A DNA stretch of 33,107 nucleotides from Oscillospiraceae bacterium (GTDB taxonomy: Bacteria > Bacillota_A > Clostridia > Oscillospirales > CAG-272), in NCBI GenBank assembly GCA_015064665.1, contig SVRU01000023.1, positions 1-33,107 on the forward strand, in the 5' to 3' direction. Position numbers and translations under genes: made by a program. Positions 14,925 through 22,737 of the stretch are shown in pieces. A model generated the notes under the pieces. The model did not search any database. It was given only the letters and a program-made list of their open reading frames with translations, and had not been told where the DNA came from. Numbering within the stretch: position 1 is the first letter of the stretch; each line of letters begins with the position of its first letter.

Positions 14925-14958
14925 TCAAAGCGCGTTGACGCGAAAAAATCAGCTTTGA
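14925..14958 (+). promoter_or_regulatory. Nested inverted repeat before holA
   Basis: TCAAAGC (14925-14931) and GCTTTGA (14952-14958) enclose a smaller CGCG-TTGA-CGCG palindrome. There is no T-run, so it is not a normal terminator. It may modulate readthrough or mRNA processing between the DUF1934 gene and holA. Confidence 0.4.
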
Positions 14959-14979
14959 CCTGCAATGTCGGGGTGTTTT

Positions 14980-16008
14980 ATGGATATAAACGAATTTAAA
15001 TCGCGTCTCGGATCGGGCGGACTTTCGGGCTGGTACGTCTTTTCGGGCGAAGAGGATTATTTAAAAAAATACTATCTCAGTCAGCTTCGGGCGGCGGTTG
15101 TTACCGACGAGGTTTTTGCCACCTTTAATCACACGGTTTATGACGGAGCGGAAATAGACTTTGCATCGGTTGCCGAGGCGATAAAATCACCGCCTATGAT
15201 GTCCGACTATAAGCTTATCGAATGGCGTTACGCTAATCTTGACGGACTTCGGGAAAGCGAAAAAAGCGCGCTCTTATCCTTGTTTGAGCTTAAAGACGAG
15301 TATCCGTGCGCGATTTTTGCCATAATGCCCTCTGCCGAGGGCTTCGATGCGGGAACGCCAAAACGCCCCTCCCGTCTTGCAAGCAAGCTTTCCGAGGGCT
15401 TTGATATACTTAATTTTCAGAAATCAACCGATTCACAGCTTCTCTCATGGCTTAAAAAGCATTTTGATGCCGAGGGGATAGGAGTGGATTTGAATGTTTT
15501 GAACGCTCTTCTTTTCAGGTCCGGGCGTTCTATGGAGATATTAAACAACGAGGTAGCAAAGCTTTGCGCCTATGCAAAAGTAAACGGCAGGACTGCCGCG
15601 ACGGCGGCGGACGTTGAGCTTATTGCTTCGCCTACCGCTGAGTGCGACGCCTTTGCGCTCTCAAACGCGGTTATAGAAAAGAACGTTGAAAGGGCGTTTT
15701 TTGCGCTTGCTGACCTTAAGCAGCGCAGGGTTGAGCCTGCCGCGGTCGTTGCAATGCTTGAGCGTACCTATTCCGAGCTTTGCTCGGTTGCGCTTTTGCT
15801 TGACGAGGGGCGCGGTGTCGGCGACGTTGAGTCGATTATGAGGTTTCATCCCTTCAAAGCCAAGCTTTACGTGGGCGCGGCAAAGAAGATTGGCTCAAAA
15901 AGACTTGTGCAGTCGCTCACCGAGCTTTGCAGACTTGATGCTTCGTCAAAATCCGGCGGACTTTCGGGATACGGAGCAATCGAAATGTTTATTACCAAAA
16001 ATTTGTAA
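14980..16008 (+). CDS. holA: DNA polymerase III subunit delta
   Basis: The delta subunit is the wrench of the clamp loader, opening the beta sliding clamp. The 342-residue product starts MDINEFKSRLGSGGLSGWYV and has the family opening GWYVFSGEEDYLKKYYL, a degenerate AAA+-like domain I without a functional Walker A motif, a linker FDILNFQKSTDSQLLSWLKK, and the C-terminal collar with AFALSNAVIEKNVERAFFAL and LERTYSEL. The ATG at 14980 follows GGGGTG; the ATG at 14965 has no ribosome site. It is followed by the cyclophilin lipoprotein gene after 27 nt. Confidence 0.92.
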   Translation: MDINEFKSRLGSGGLSGWYVFSGEEDYLKKYYLSQLRAAVVTDEVFATFNHTVYDGAEIDFASVAEAIKSPPMMSDYKLIEWRYANLDGLRESEKSALLSLFELKDEYPCAIFAIMPSAEGFDAGTPKRPSRLASKLSEGFDILNFQKSTDSQLLSWLKKHFDAEGIGVDLNVLNALLFRSGRSMEILNNEVAKLCAYAKVNGRTAATAADVELIASPTAECDAFALSNAVIEKNVERAFFALADLKQRRVEPAAVVAMLERTYSELCSVALLLDEGRGVGDVESIMRFHPFKAKLYVGAAKKIGSKRLVQSLTELCRLDASSKSGGLSGYGAIEMFITKNL

Positions 16009-16035
16009 ACAATTATTTGCATTACAGGAGTTTTT

Positions 16036-16788
16036 ATGAAGCTTAAAAAGTTTGTTGCCTTAATAATCGTTTTATCCTGCATATTTAGTTGCTTTGTTTC
16101 CTGCGGCGATGCTGGCACCGAGGAGCTTGGCACGGGGTATTCGCTCTACGCCACGACCAGAGATATTACGGGCAGAGACGTCAGCTACGTTGAAATGTGT
16201 GTGGAAAATTACGGAAAGGTTATAATTCTCGTTGACGCGACCAGCGCGCCGAAAACCGTAGAAAATTTTCTCTCGCTTGTAAATTCCGGCTTTTACGACG
16301 GCTTGACCTTTCACAGAGTTATTAAGGATTTTATGATTCAGGGCGGCGACCCCAACGGTGACGGCACGGGTCACGTCGGAACTGCTATCAAGGGCGAGTT
16401 TTCCGCCAACGGATTTGAAAATGATATACACCATTATCCCGGCGTCATCTCGATGGCGCGTCTCGGCGACGATATGGATTCGGCAACCAGCCAGTTCTTT
16501 ATTTGCAACGCCGATGCAAGAGAGTCGCTTGACGGACAGTACGCGGCGTTCGGTTACGTCGTCGTAGGTATGAGCGTTATTGAAAAGATAACCGAGGAGG
16601 TATTCCCGAAAACCGCTCTTGCCGATTTTTACGGAGATTATAACTATCATCCGGCCTACGGCGTTCCGTATCACTATCTTTGGAACTATTACGGCAACGG
16701 CACGATAGAAGAAAACAAGGATAAGCCCGTAATCAGGTACATCAAGGTGCTTGAAGACTATGACCCGAGTTCGATTGCACAGAGTTAG
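16036..16788 (+). CDS. Cyclophilin-type peptidyl-prolyl isomerase lipoprotein
   Basis: A 250-residue secreted cyclophilin predicted to fold proteins outside the membrane. A 14-residue hydrophobic core follows KLKK. Three cysteines (15, 19, 23) sit in lipobox-like contexts, with FVSC at 23 the most likely lipidation site. The catalytic barrel (about 50-220) has FHRVIKDFMIQGGDP (Arg and Gln of the active site) and ATSQFFICN. The usual active-site Trp segment is LDGQYAAFGYV. An insertion rich in Tyr and Asn near 195-225 (YGDYNYHPAYGVPYHYLWNY) is unusual. ACAGGAG lies about 6 nt before the ATG. It is the last gene of the DUF1934-holA transcription unit. Confidence 0.93.
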   Translation: MKLKKFVALIIVLSCIFSCFVSCGDAGTEELGTGYSLYATTRDITGRDVSYVEMCVENYGKVIILVDATSAPKTVENFLSLVNSGFYDGLTFHRVIKDFMIQGGDPNGDGTGHVGTAIKGEFSANGFENDIHHYPGVISMARLGDDMDSATSQFFICNADARESLDGQYAAFGYVVVGMSVIEKITEEVFPKTALADFYGDYNYHPAYGVPYHYLWNYYGNGTIEENKDKPVIRYIKVLEDYDPSSIAQS

Positions 16789-16843
16789 GCAATAACGTCT
16801 AAAATTAACTGTCAGTTTTTGACAAAATCGTCATATATTGTGC

Positions 16844-16872
16844 TTGACACGCGCGAATACGTGTGGTAAAAT
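16844..16872 (+). promoter_or_regulatory. Promoter of guaB with a palindrome in the spacer
   Basis: A perfect TTGACA (16844-16849) and TAAAAT (16867-16872) are spaced by 17 bp. The spacer contains CACG-CGCGAATA-CGTG, an inverted repeat placed where a repressor would block polymerase. No purine riboswitch was recognised in the 40-nt leader. Confidence 0.75.
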
Positions 16873-16912
16873 ATAAAATAAAATAATTACGATAAAAAGC
16901 GAGGAATAAAAA

Positions 16913-18421
16913 ATGGCTACTTATTTCACAGAACCCTCACATACCTTTAGCGAATATCTTCTCGTTCCCGGTTATACCGACGAGCGCTGCATACCCGCAA
17001 ACGTTTCTTTGCGCACTCCTCTCGTTAAATACAGAAAGGGCGAAGAGGAATGTCCTCTTATGATGAACATACCCATGGTATCGGCTATCATGCAGTCGGT
17101 GTCAAACGACACTATGGCTATCGCTCTTGCAAAAGAGGGCGGCGTTTCCTTTATATACGGAAACCAAACTATAGATGATGAGGCGGCTATGGTAGCCAGA
17201 GTAAAGGGATATAAGGCGGGCTTCGTCGTAAGCGACTCTAACCTCACCCCCGAAAATACCTTGGCTGACGTGCTTGAGCTTGCAGAGCTTAACGGTCATT
17301 CCACGATGGCCGTAACCGACGACGGAACGGCTACCGGTAAGCTTCTCGGCATCGTTACGGGCAGAGATTACCGCGTATCCCGTATGTCTACCGACGTAAA
17401 GGTTAAGGAGTTTATGACTCCTCTTTCAAAGCTCGTTACTGCTCCTGAGGGAACGACTCTTAAGGTGGCAAACGATATAATCTGGGATAACAAGCTTAAT
17501 TCGCTTCCCATCGTGGATAAGAACGGCAACCTTAAGTATTTCGTATTTCGCAAGGACTATTCACAGCACAAGGAAAATCCCCTTGAGCTTCTCGACAGCA
17601 ATAAGAGCTATATCGTAGGCGCAGGTATCAATACTCGCGACTACGCAGAGAGAGTTCCCGCGCTTATTGAGGCGGGCGCAGACGTTCTTTGCATCGACTC
17701 CTCCGAGGGTTATACCGTATGGCAGAAGAGAACGATAGATTTCATTCGCGAAAAATACGGCAATACCGTTAAGGTCGGCGCGGGTAATATCGTTGACAGA
17801 GAGGGCTTCAGATTCCTTGCCGAAGCAGGCGCAGACTTTATTAAAATCGGTATCGGCGGCGGCTCTATTTGCATCACCCGTGAAACAAAGGGTATTGGTC
17901 GCGGTCAGGCAAGCGCCGTAATTGAGGTTGCGGCAGCCCGTGACGAGTATTATAAGGAAACGGGAATCTATATTCCGATTTGCTCCGACGGCGGTATTGT
18001 TCACGACTATCATATGACGCTCGCTCTTGCAATGGGAGCCGACTTTATGATGCTCGGCAGATATTTTGCAAGATTTGACGAATCTCCCACACCTAAGGTT
18101 ATGGTTAACGGTCAGTACGTTAAGGAGTACTGGGGCGAGGGCTCTAACAGAGCACGAAACTGGCAGAGATACGACCTCGGCGGAAAAACGAAGCTCTCGT
18201 TTGAAGAGGGCGTTGACTCCTACGTTACCTACGCCGGACCGCTTCACGATAACGTTGAAAAATCTCTTTACAAGGTTAAATCAACCATGTGCAACTGCGG
18301 CGCTATCACTATAGAGGAGCTTCAGGAGAAAGCAAAGCTCACGCTGGTTTCCGCAACGAGTATCGTTGAGGGCGGTTATCATGACGTAATGCTTCGTGGC
18401 ACGGCTGCTACCGCCAAATAA
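16913..18421 (+). CDS. guaB: IMP dehydrogenase
   Basis: Oxidises IMP to XMP with NAD+, the first step from IMP to GMP. The 502-residue protein has the N-terminal barrel start ([36 protein letters not shown]), a two-CBS Bateman insert at about 110-230 ([25 protein letters not shown]), the DSSEGY and [12 protein letters not shown] nucleotide segments, the catalytic cysteine loop [14 protein letters not shown], and a flap region with [13 protein letters not shown]. The loop has GGG where most IMPDHs have GPG, and Ile after Cys instead of Thr. This matches, from memory, a clade common in Clostridia. GCGAGGA precedes the ATG. The gene is monocistronic. Confidence 0.95.
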   Translation: MATYFTEPSHTFSEYLLVPGYTDERCIPANVSLRTPLVKYRKGEEECPLMMNIPMVSAIMQSVSNDTMAIALAKEGGVSFIYGNQTIDDEAAMVARVKGYKAGFVVSDSNLTPENTLADVLELAELNGHSTMAVTDDGTATGKLLGIVTGRDYRVSRMSTDVKVKEFMTPLSKLVTAPEGTTLKVANDIIWDNKLNSLPIVDKNGNLKYFVFRKDYSQHKENPLELLDSNKSYIVGAGINTRDYAERVPALIEAGADVLCIDSSEGYTVWQKRTIDFIREKYGNTVKVGAGNIVDREGFRFLAEAGADFIKIGIGGGSICITRETKGIGRGQASAVIEVAAARDEYYKETGIYIPICSDGGIVHDYHMTLALAMGADFMMLGRYFARFDESPTPKVMVNGQYVKEYWGEGSNRARNWQRYDLGGKTKLSFEEGVDSYVTYAGPLHDNVEKSLYKVKSTMCNCGAITIEELQEKAKLTLVSATSIVEGGYHDVMLRGTAATAK

Positions 18422-18538
18422 TCTCGCTTGAATAAATTCCGCAATACGTTGTTGAAGCGTCGATTCGCTCGCTTTGCCTAGTCTTGCGAAATTTCTTCTG
18501 CGCGAGAAGAAAATGCAAAATACGCACTAAACGAATTT

Positions 18539-18590
18539 ACGGGGCGAACCAGTCGCCCCGTGTAAAATATATACCCGTGTAAAATATATA
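18539..18590 (+). terminator. Terminator of guaB, followed by a 17-bp tandem duplication
   Basis: ACGGGGCGA (18539-18547) pairs perfectly with TCGCCCCGT (18553-18561) across a 5-nt loop. The 17 bases CCCGTGTAAAATATATA (18557-18573) are repeated exactly at 18574-18590, so the 3' arm edge and tail were duplicated. An AT-rich tail rather than a T-run follows. The upstream gap 18422-18538 also contains TTTCTTCT-GCGCG-AGAAGAAA, a second hairpin, and no gene. Confidence 0.6.
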
Positions 18591-18671
18591 AATGAAACAA
18601 TGCCGCAGCTTCGATTTTTAAGGATTTGCTGTGAGCTTGGATTGTTTATTCAGATTTAAAGGAAAAACGTT

Positions 18672-19682
18672 ATGTCATCAAACCTCTATATTCCCGAGGG
18701 TTATCGCTCCGTTCCCGACGTTTACAGAACGCAAAAAGCGATAGCTTTTATTAAACAGACCTTTCAGGAGCGTCTTGCGGCTGCTCTTAATCTTAAGCGC
18801 GTAAGCGCGCCCTTGTTCGTTGCCGAGTCTTCGGGTCTTAACGACAACCTCAACGGATACGAGCGCCCCGTCAGCTTTGATATTCCCGCCGTTGGCGAGT
18901 CGGCTCAGGTCGTTCACTCTCTTGCAAAGTGGAAGCGTCTTGCTCTCAAAGAATATCATTTCTACGTTGGAAACGGTCTTTATACCGATATGAACGCGAT
19001 AAGACGTGACGAGGACCTTGACAATATTCACTCGATATACGTTGACCAGTGGGACTGGGAAAAGGTTATCACGCGCGAGGACCGCAATCTTGATTACCTT
19101 AAGGACACCGTGCAGAAAATCGTGAACGTAATCTGCGATACGAGTGATCTTTTAAAGGTTGATTTCCCCGAGTTTTCGGTTGACCTTGAAAGGCGGGTCT
19201 TTTCGATAACCTCCTCCGAGCTTGAGGATATGTATCCCGACCTGACTCCGAAAGAGCGCGAAAACGCAATAACAAAAAAATACGGCACGGTATTGATTAT
19301 GCAGATTGGCGGCAAGCTCAAGTCCGGCGAATCGCATGACGGAAGAGCTCCCGACTATGATGACTGGGAGCTTAACGGCGATATTCTTTTTTACAACAAG
19401 GTGCTTGACCGCGCTTTTGAAATATCCTCAATGGGTATCCGTGTAGACGAGGAGTCTCTTGCGCGTCAGCTTGCAGAGCGCGGCTGTGAGGACAGACGCG
19501 AGCTTCCGTTCCACAAAATGCTTCTTGCGGGCGAGCTTCCGCTCACTATCGGCGGCGGTATCGGTCAGTCAAGACTTTGTATGCTTATGATGGGCTGCGC
19601 ACATATCGGCGAGGTTCAGTCGAGCATATGGGATAAGGCAACGAAAGAGGGCTGCGCCGCAGCAGGCATAAAGCTGCTTTAA
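18672..19682 (+). CDS. asnA: Aspartate-ammonia ligase (asparagine synthetase A)
   Basis: Makes asparagine from aspartate, ammonia and ATP in the cytoplasm; class II aminoacyl-tRNA synthetase-like fold. The 336-residue length is normal. Recognisable motifs are RVSAPLFVAESSGLNDNLNG, VVHSLAKWKRLAL, GLYTDMNAIRRDED, HSIYVDQWDWEK, and near the C-terminus LPLTIGGGIGQSRLCMLML-type sequence (MLMMGCAHIGEVQ) containing the motif 3 arginine. AAAGGAAAA precedes the ATG by about 6 nt. No T-box leader was found in the 250 nt upstream, so regulation by tRNA-Asn is not supported. Confidence 0.97.
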   Translation: MSSNLYIPEGYRSVPDVYRTQKAIAFIKQTFQERLAAALNLKRVSAPLFVAESSGLNDNLNGYERPVSFDIPAVGESAQVVHSLAKWKRLALKEYHFYVGNGLYTDMNAIRRDEDLDNIHSIYVDQWDWEKVITREDRNLDYLKDTVQKIVNVICDTSDLLKVDFPEFSVDLERRVFSITSSELEDMYPDLTPKERENAITKKYGTVLIMQIGGKLKSGESHDGRAPDYDDWELNGDILFYNKVLDRAFEISSMGIRVDEESLARQLAERGCEDRRELPFHKMLLAGELPLTIGGGIGQSRLCMLMMGCAHIGEVQSSIWDKATKEGCAAAGIKLL

Positions 19683-19703
19683 TAATGCTTTGCGAGGGTC
19701 GGT

Positions 19704-19727
19704 GCGGAAAATCCGCTGAATTTTTTT
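19704..19727 (+). terminator. Terminator of asnA
   Basis: GCGGA (19704-19708) pairs with TCCGC (19712-19716) around AAA, and TGAA plus a run of seven T follows. Confidence 0.6.
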
Positions 19728-19792
19728 GTTGCAAGGCTTGTTGGTTCGATTATCTTGCCCGGGCACTCAAAAACAAAAAGCGCAAATATAAG

Positions 19793-19836
19793 CAGACAGA
19801 ATAAGGACTAAGCTTCCTGCTCTGTCTGTTTTTTTT
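19793..19836 (+). terminator. Strong intrinsic terminator upstream of the Rhs remnant
   Basis: CAGACAGA (19793-19800) pairs with TCTGTCTG (19821-19828), with an inner AGGA/TCCT stem, followed by a run of eight T. It insulates the accessory island from asnA. Confidence 0.8.
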
Positions 19837-19931
19837 ATTAATTATCCAAATTTTACCTCGTTAAAATGCATAATCGGTTTTGTATAGATTTCACGAACTT
19901 TTGCACAGGACCCAAAAACCGCAAAAAACAC

Positions 19932-19961
19932 TTTACAAAGCCCATTTTCCTTTGATATAAT
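19932..19961 (+). promoter_or_regulatory. Promoter in front of the orphan Rhs C-terminal module
   Basis: TTTACA (19932-19937) and a perfect TATAAT (19956-19961) are spaced by 18 bp and point into the Rhs fragment and immunity candidate. It would allow expression of the downstream immunity gene without a full rhs gene. Confidence 0.55.
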
Positions 19962-19980
19962 TAAGATAGAAAAAGAGCAA

Positions 19981-20724
19981 TCCGGAGCATTAACCACAGT
20001 AGCAAACAACCCGTTCAAGTATAGAGGTTATTACTACGACGCTGACCTTGGACTGTATTATCTTAATACAAGATATTACGATGCAAAGACGGGAAGATTT
20101 ATAAGTCCCGACGACGTTGGATATCTCGGTGCGAACGGGGATATAAACAGCTATAACCTTTACGCATATTGCAGCAACAATCCGATTACGTATACAGACC
20201 CGAGCGGACATTCCATAATAGCAACATTGCTTGTTGGGGCAGCTATTGGAGCACTTTCACAACTGGCAAGTGATGCTGTGTCATCTGCAATTGACGGAGA
20301 GTTGTCTTTTAGTCATTGGACTAGTTATGTCTGTGCAGCAGCGGGTGGTGCAGTTTCTAGATTAATCCCAAATTTTTATCTAAGCAATATGGTTGATTCT
20401 TGTATTTCTACAATAACAAGTGCAAGTCTTTATAATTTGGAAAGCGCAATTATAGGCAGAGAGGAATATTATAGTTTCGAAGAAATTGCATATACAACTA
20501 TGACAGACTCAATGATATCTATAGGTTTTTCTTTTTCGAAAAGTCAAAGTAAAATAATGACCAAGTTGAAAAATGGTAGCAAAGCAGAAAAAATAGCAGG
20601 CAAAGTGCTAGATAAAGCAAGTTCTGTTTCCGTGACAGGATTTAAGAATTCTAATGCATTTCCCTCACTTGATAGTCATACTTGGAAATCACCTCGTGTC
20701 GATCGCTTGAGGGTATTCGGATGA
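19981..20724 (+). pseudogene. Orphan C-terminal end of an Rhs-repeat protein with variable toxin-like tail
   Basis: The reading frame gives the conserved Rhs-associated core NPFKYRGYYYDADLGLYYLN, TRYYDAKTGRFISPDDVGYL and NSYNLYAYCSNNPITYTDPS, then switches to a variable tail of about 170 residues. The tail has a glycine/alanine-rich hydrophobic helix (LLVGAAIGALSQLASDAV) and ends SPRVDRLRVFG. In full Rhs proteins this tail is the delivered toxin. No ATG start lies in frame and the frame closes with TAG at 19885-19887, so this is a 5'-truncated remnant. A TTG at 20227 would give only the tail and lacks a ribosome site. Base composition is AT-rich compared with asnA. The toxin activity is not recognised. 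Confidence 0.8.
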
Positions 20725-21386
20725 GCACGACAACCGTTTATTATGATATGCTTGAACATTATATCGTTGATATAAATGACGATAAAATATGTGTTGAAGT
20801 AAAGCCTTGGACAAATCAATCGTGCGTTGCTAAAATTTTCGATATCGTTTTTTGGTTTTTTCCTTCATTGTTTATGATTGGTGCTGCAATTTTTTTCATT
20901 TGCATTTCTCGGGAATTGAATTTTTATAATATTGCGTTTCCAATAGCCGCATTGCTTTTTTCAGCTTTAATAACGGTGTTGTTTGTTAATAAAATTAAAT
21001 GTTCAAACAAATACAAAACGGTAATTAATTCGCAAGGATTAACCTATGGCAATTCCAAAGAAAAATTCTTTATTCCATGGGAAGAAGTTAAATCATTTGG
21101 AATGGTAAATAAGGTTTACAGAACAACGCTTTATATGACTCCAAAATATCAAACTTATAGTTGTATATATATTTCAAGGAGCAGATTTGAGGAATTTTCA
21201 CTTAGAAAAAAATTTCAAAAGCACCTTAGTCGTTTCAATGAACTTAAAAGTACGGAAGAATTTTTTTTACTTGCTTTTACAAATAGCTCTGACAAAACGA
21301 CAGAATATGAGATATATGAAAAAATCCGCAACTTTATTCTGCAACATGTAGACCGCGAAAATGAAATGAGCGATATAGAAATATAA
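20721..21386 (+). CDS. Candidate immunity protein to the Rhs tail, two-TM membrane protein
   Basis: The 221-residue protein starts at an ATG that overlaps the Rhs stop codon (ATGA), with GAGGG about 7 nt before it. This layout is usual for polymorphic toxin/immunity pairs. Residues about 34-60 and 70-92 form two adjacent transmembrane helices (FDIVFWFFPSLFMIGAAIFF and a second from FPIAALLFSALI). The C-terminal 125 residues look like a small beta-rich cytosolic domain (VINSQGLTYGN, FFIPWEEVKSFG), similar to PH-like bacterial domains. Low GC and isolated context suggest transfer. Its role as immunity protein is inferred from position only. A terminator follows. Confidence 0.65.
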   Translation: MSTTTVYYDMLEHYIVDINDDKICVEVKPWTNQSCVAKIFDIVFWFFPSLFMIGAAIFFICISRELNFYNIAFPIAALLFSALITVLFVNKIKCSNKYKTVINSQGLTYGNSKEKFFIPWEEVKSFGMVNKVYRTTLYMTPKYQTYSCIYISRSRFEEFSLRKKFQKHLSRFNELKSTEEFFLLAFTNSSDKTTEYEIYEKIRNFILQHVDRENEMSDIEI

Positions 21387-21431
21387 TACATCTTATATTG
21401 CGGCTGTTCAATTTCATAGCGCGAGAAGCAG

Positions 21432-21463
21432 AACAGCCCGACTCGATGCAGAGTCGGGCTGTT
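21432..21463 (+). terminator. Terminator after the immunity candidate
   Basis: AACAGCCCGACTC (21432-21444) pairs perfectly with GAGTCGGGCTGTT (21451-21463) around GATGCA. TAGTTTGTTT follows. The gap 21464-21637 has a further GCTAACG/CGTTAGC inverted repeat with a roughly 50-nt loop, and no gene. Confidence 0.8.
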
Positions 21464-21637
21464 AGTTTGTTTACGCTAACGATGATTATATCGTCTCGGG
21501 CTTTGCAAAGGCTGACGGAAAGAGTTGCAGATGCGTTAGCTCATAATTTCTCTTAAGCTCTTTTGGGGTTATTTTTATTCGGAATTAATTAAAACTCTCA
21601 AACCGGGCATACTATCATAAAAAAGAAAGGAATTTTT

Positions 21638-22072
21638 ATGGTAGAACAGGATACTGTAAAACTGCTCCGTGAATGCGACGCGGGGGTGAAAATGGGAATA
21701 AAATCGATCGACGACGTATTAAAATACGTAAAATCCGAGGACTTTGAAAAAATTCTGACGAGGTGCAAGGAGGAGCACGAAACCCTCAGCCGCGAAATAC
21801 AAGAGGAGCTTGACAAGTGCCACGACGACGGCAAAGACCCAAATCCCATAGCGGCAGGAATGTCATGGATGAAAACGAGCATGAAGCTTGCAATGAAGGA
21901 GTCCGACAAAACAATAGCAAGTCTTATGACAGACGGCTGTAATATGGGCGTGAAATCACTTAACCGCTACCTTAACGAATACGAGGCGGCGGAAGAATAC
22001 GCAAAGGATATCACAAAAAGGCTGATAAACCTTGAAGAAAAGCTCGCAGTTGATATCCGAGAGTATTTATAA
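21638..22072 (+). CDS. Four-helix-bundle protein, DUF2383-like
   Basis: This 144-residue, almost all-helical protein has long amphipathic segments (TVKLLRECDAGVKMGIKSID, FEKILTRCKEEHETLSREIQ, SWMKTSMKLAMKESDKTIAS, MGVKSLNRYLNEY) with a conserved Glu/His pair (KEEHE) as seen in ferritin-like or DUF2383 bundles. I recall similar proteins in many gut Clostridia, but no function is established. AAAGGA lies about 6 nt before the ATG. There is no clear promoter. It converges with the DUF6809 gene, overlapping its stop by 6 nt. Confidence 0.75.
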   Translation: MVEQDTVKLLRECDAGVKMGIKSIDDVLKYVKSEDFEKILTRCKEEHETLSREIQEELDKCHDDGKDPNPIAAGMSWMKTSMKLAMKESDKTIASLMTDGCNMGVKSLNRYLNEYEAAEEYAKDITKRLINLEEKLAVDIREYL

Positions 22073-22342
22073 CGATTCATCATTATAAATCTCAATGACT
22101 ATTTTAGCACCAAGACGAAAGCCGTAGTTAAAGCTCTGATTTTCAGCCAAGGCTATAAGCTCGGCATAGCAATCATCAAATTTTTTCAAAAGCTCTTTTT
22201 GCGTATTTGTTAGCTCGGAGGATAATTTGTCATAGTAGCTTGAAATTTCTCTCATTAGCTTTTTATCTTCTTTGGTTGATATGCGAAAAGCTCCTTCGGA
22301 AGAAATATTTCCGTACCACAACTCATCAATTATTTTTTTCAT
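22067..22342 (-). CDS. DUF6809-like small protein
   Basis: The 91-residue protein starts MKKIIDELWYGNISSEGAF and ends YGFRLGAKIVIEIYND, the start and end patterns of the DUF6809 family found in clostridial genomes and prophages. It is helical throughout (MREISSYYDKLSSELTNTQK). No function is known. GAGAGG lies about 8 nt before the ATG. Its promoter is embedded in the palindromic operator of the divergent XRE gene, so it is probably repressed by that protein. Confidence 0.75.
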   Translation of the reverse strand: MKKIIDELWYGNISSEGAFRISTKEDKKLMREISSYYDKLSSELTNTQKELLKKFDDCYAELIALAENQSFNYGFRLGAKIVIEIYNDESL

Positions 22343-22382
22343 AATGCATACCTCTCATAATTATGTAACCTATGTACAAATC

Positions 22383-22411
22383 ATTTTATCACAAATTGAG
22401 ATAAATGTCAA
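22383..22411 (-). promoter_or_regulatory. Promoter of the DUF6809 gene
   Basis: On the minus strand a perfect TTGACA (22406-22411) and TAAAAT (22383-22388) are spaced by 17 bp. The -35 lies in the spacer between the two arms of the TTGAGATA palindrome. Confidence 0.8.
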
Positions 22412-22428
22412 TATCTCAAAACGAGATA
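22396..22428 (+). promoter_or_regulatory. Nested operator palindromes between DUF6809 and XRE genes
   Basis: TTGAGATA (22396-22403), N8, TATCTCAA (22412-22419) is a perfect palindrome. The second arm is reused in TATCTC (22412-22417), AAAAC, GAGATA (22423-22428). The three half-sites cover the -35 of the minus promoter and the region upstream of TACAAT (22432-22437), the likely -10 of the XRE gene. This is a typical layout for autoregulation by a dimeric XRE repressor. Confidence 0.7.
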
Positions 22429-22459
22429 TGGTACAATGATTACAAAAGGAGAGCATGTT

Positions 22460-22654
22460 ATGAGAATTAGAGATTTAAGAGAAGATAGCGATTTAACGCA
22501 AGCCGTGGTTGCCAACTATCTACGTATCAAACAAAACACCTATTCCCAATATGAAAATGGACAGCGTCAACTCCCCTTGGATTGTCTTATTGCACTTGCC
22601 AAACTATACAACACGTCAACAGACTATATACTGGGGTTAACTGACAAAAAATAA
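22460..22654 (+). CDS. Small XRE-family repressor
   Basis: The 64-residue protein is little more than one Cro/C1 helix-turn-helix: MRIRDLREDSDLTQAVVANY, then LRIKQNTYSQYENGQRQLPL, and LAKLYNTSTDYILGLTD. AAAGGAGAG sits 6-8 nt before the ATG at 22460, so the earlier in-frame ATG at 22436 is rejected. It is divergent from the DUF6809 gene across a nested palindromic operator and is followed by a strong terminator. It probably represses both itself and the DUF6809 gene. Confidence 0.92.
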   Translation: MRIRDLREDSDLTQAVVANYLRIKQNTYSQYENGQRQLPLDCLIALAKLYNTSTDYILGLTDKK

Positions 22655-22659
22655 ATTTC

Positions 22660-22718
22660 AAAAAGCGCTTATGGCAAAATCACTTTGGATTCACTCCAAT
22701 ATGCCATAAGCGCTTTTT
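22660..22718 (+). terminator. Strong terminator between XRE and the nuclease lipoprotein
   Basis: A 17-bp perfect stem AAAAAGCGCTTATGGCA (22660-22676) / TGCCATAAGCGCTTTTT (22702-22718) with an inner TTGGA/TCCAA stem. T-rich on both strands, so it serves both convergent genes. Confidence 0.9.
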
Positions 22719-22737
22719 CGTTTTTGTTACGTAAACT

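Noticed and set aside
18422..18671. T-box or other riboswitch before asnA
   Set aside because: No T-box consensus, specifier stem or antiterminator pairing was found; only the guaB terminator, a small hairpin and AT-rich sequence.
20227..20724. Rhs tail as a stand-alone gene starting at TTG 20227
   Set aside because: There is no ribosome site before the TTG and the upstream frame continues into Rhs core sequence, so it is the end of a truncated rhs gene.
21464..21637. Structured RNA suggested by GCTAACG/CGTTAGC
   Set aside because: The stem is only 7 bp with a loop of about 50 nt and no further conserved pairing could be seen.
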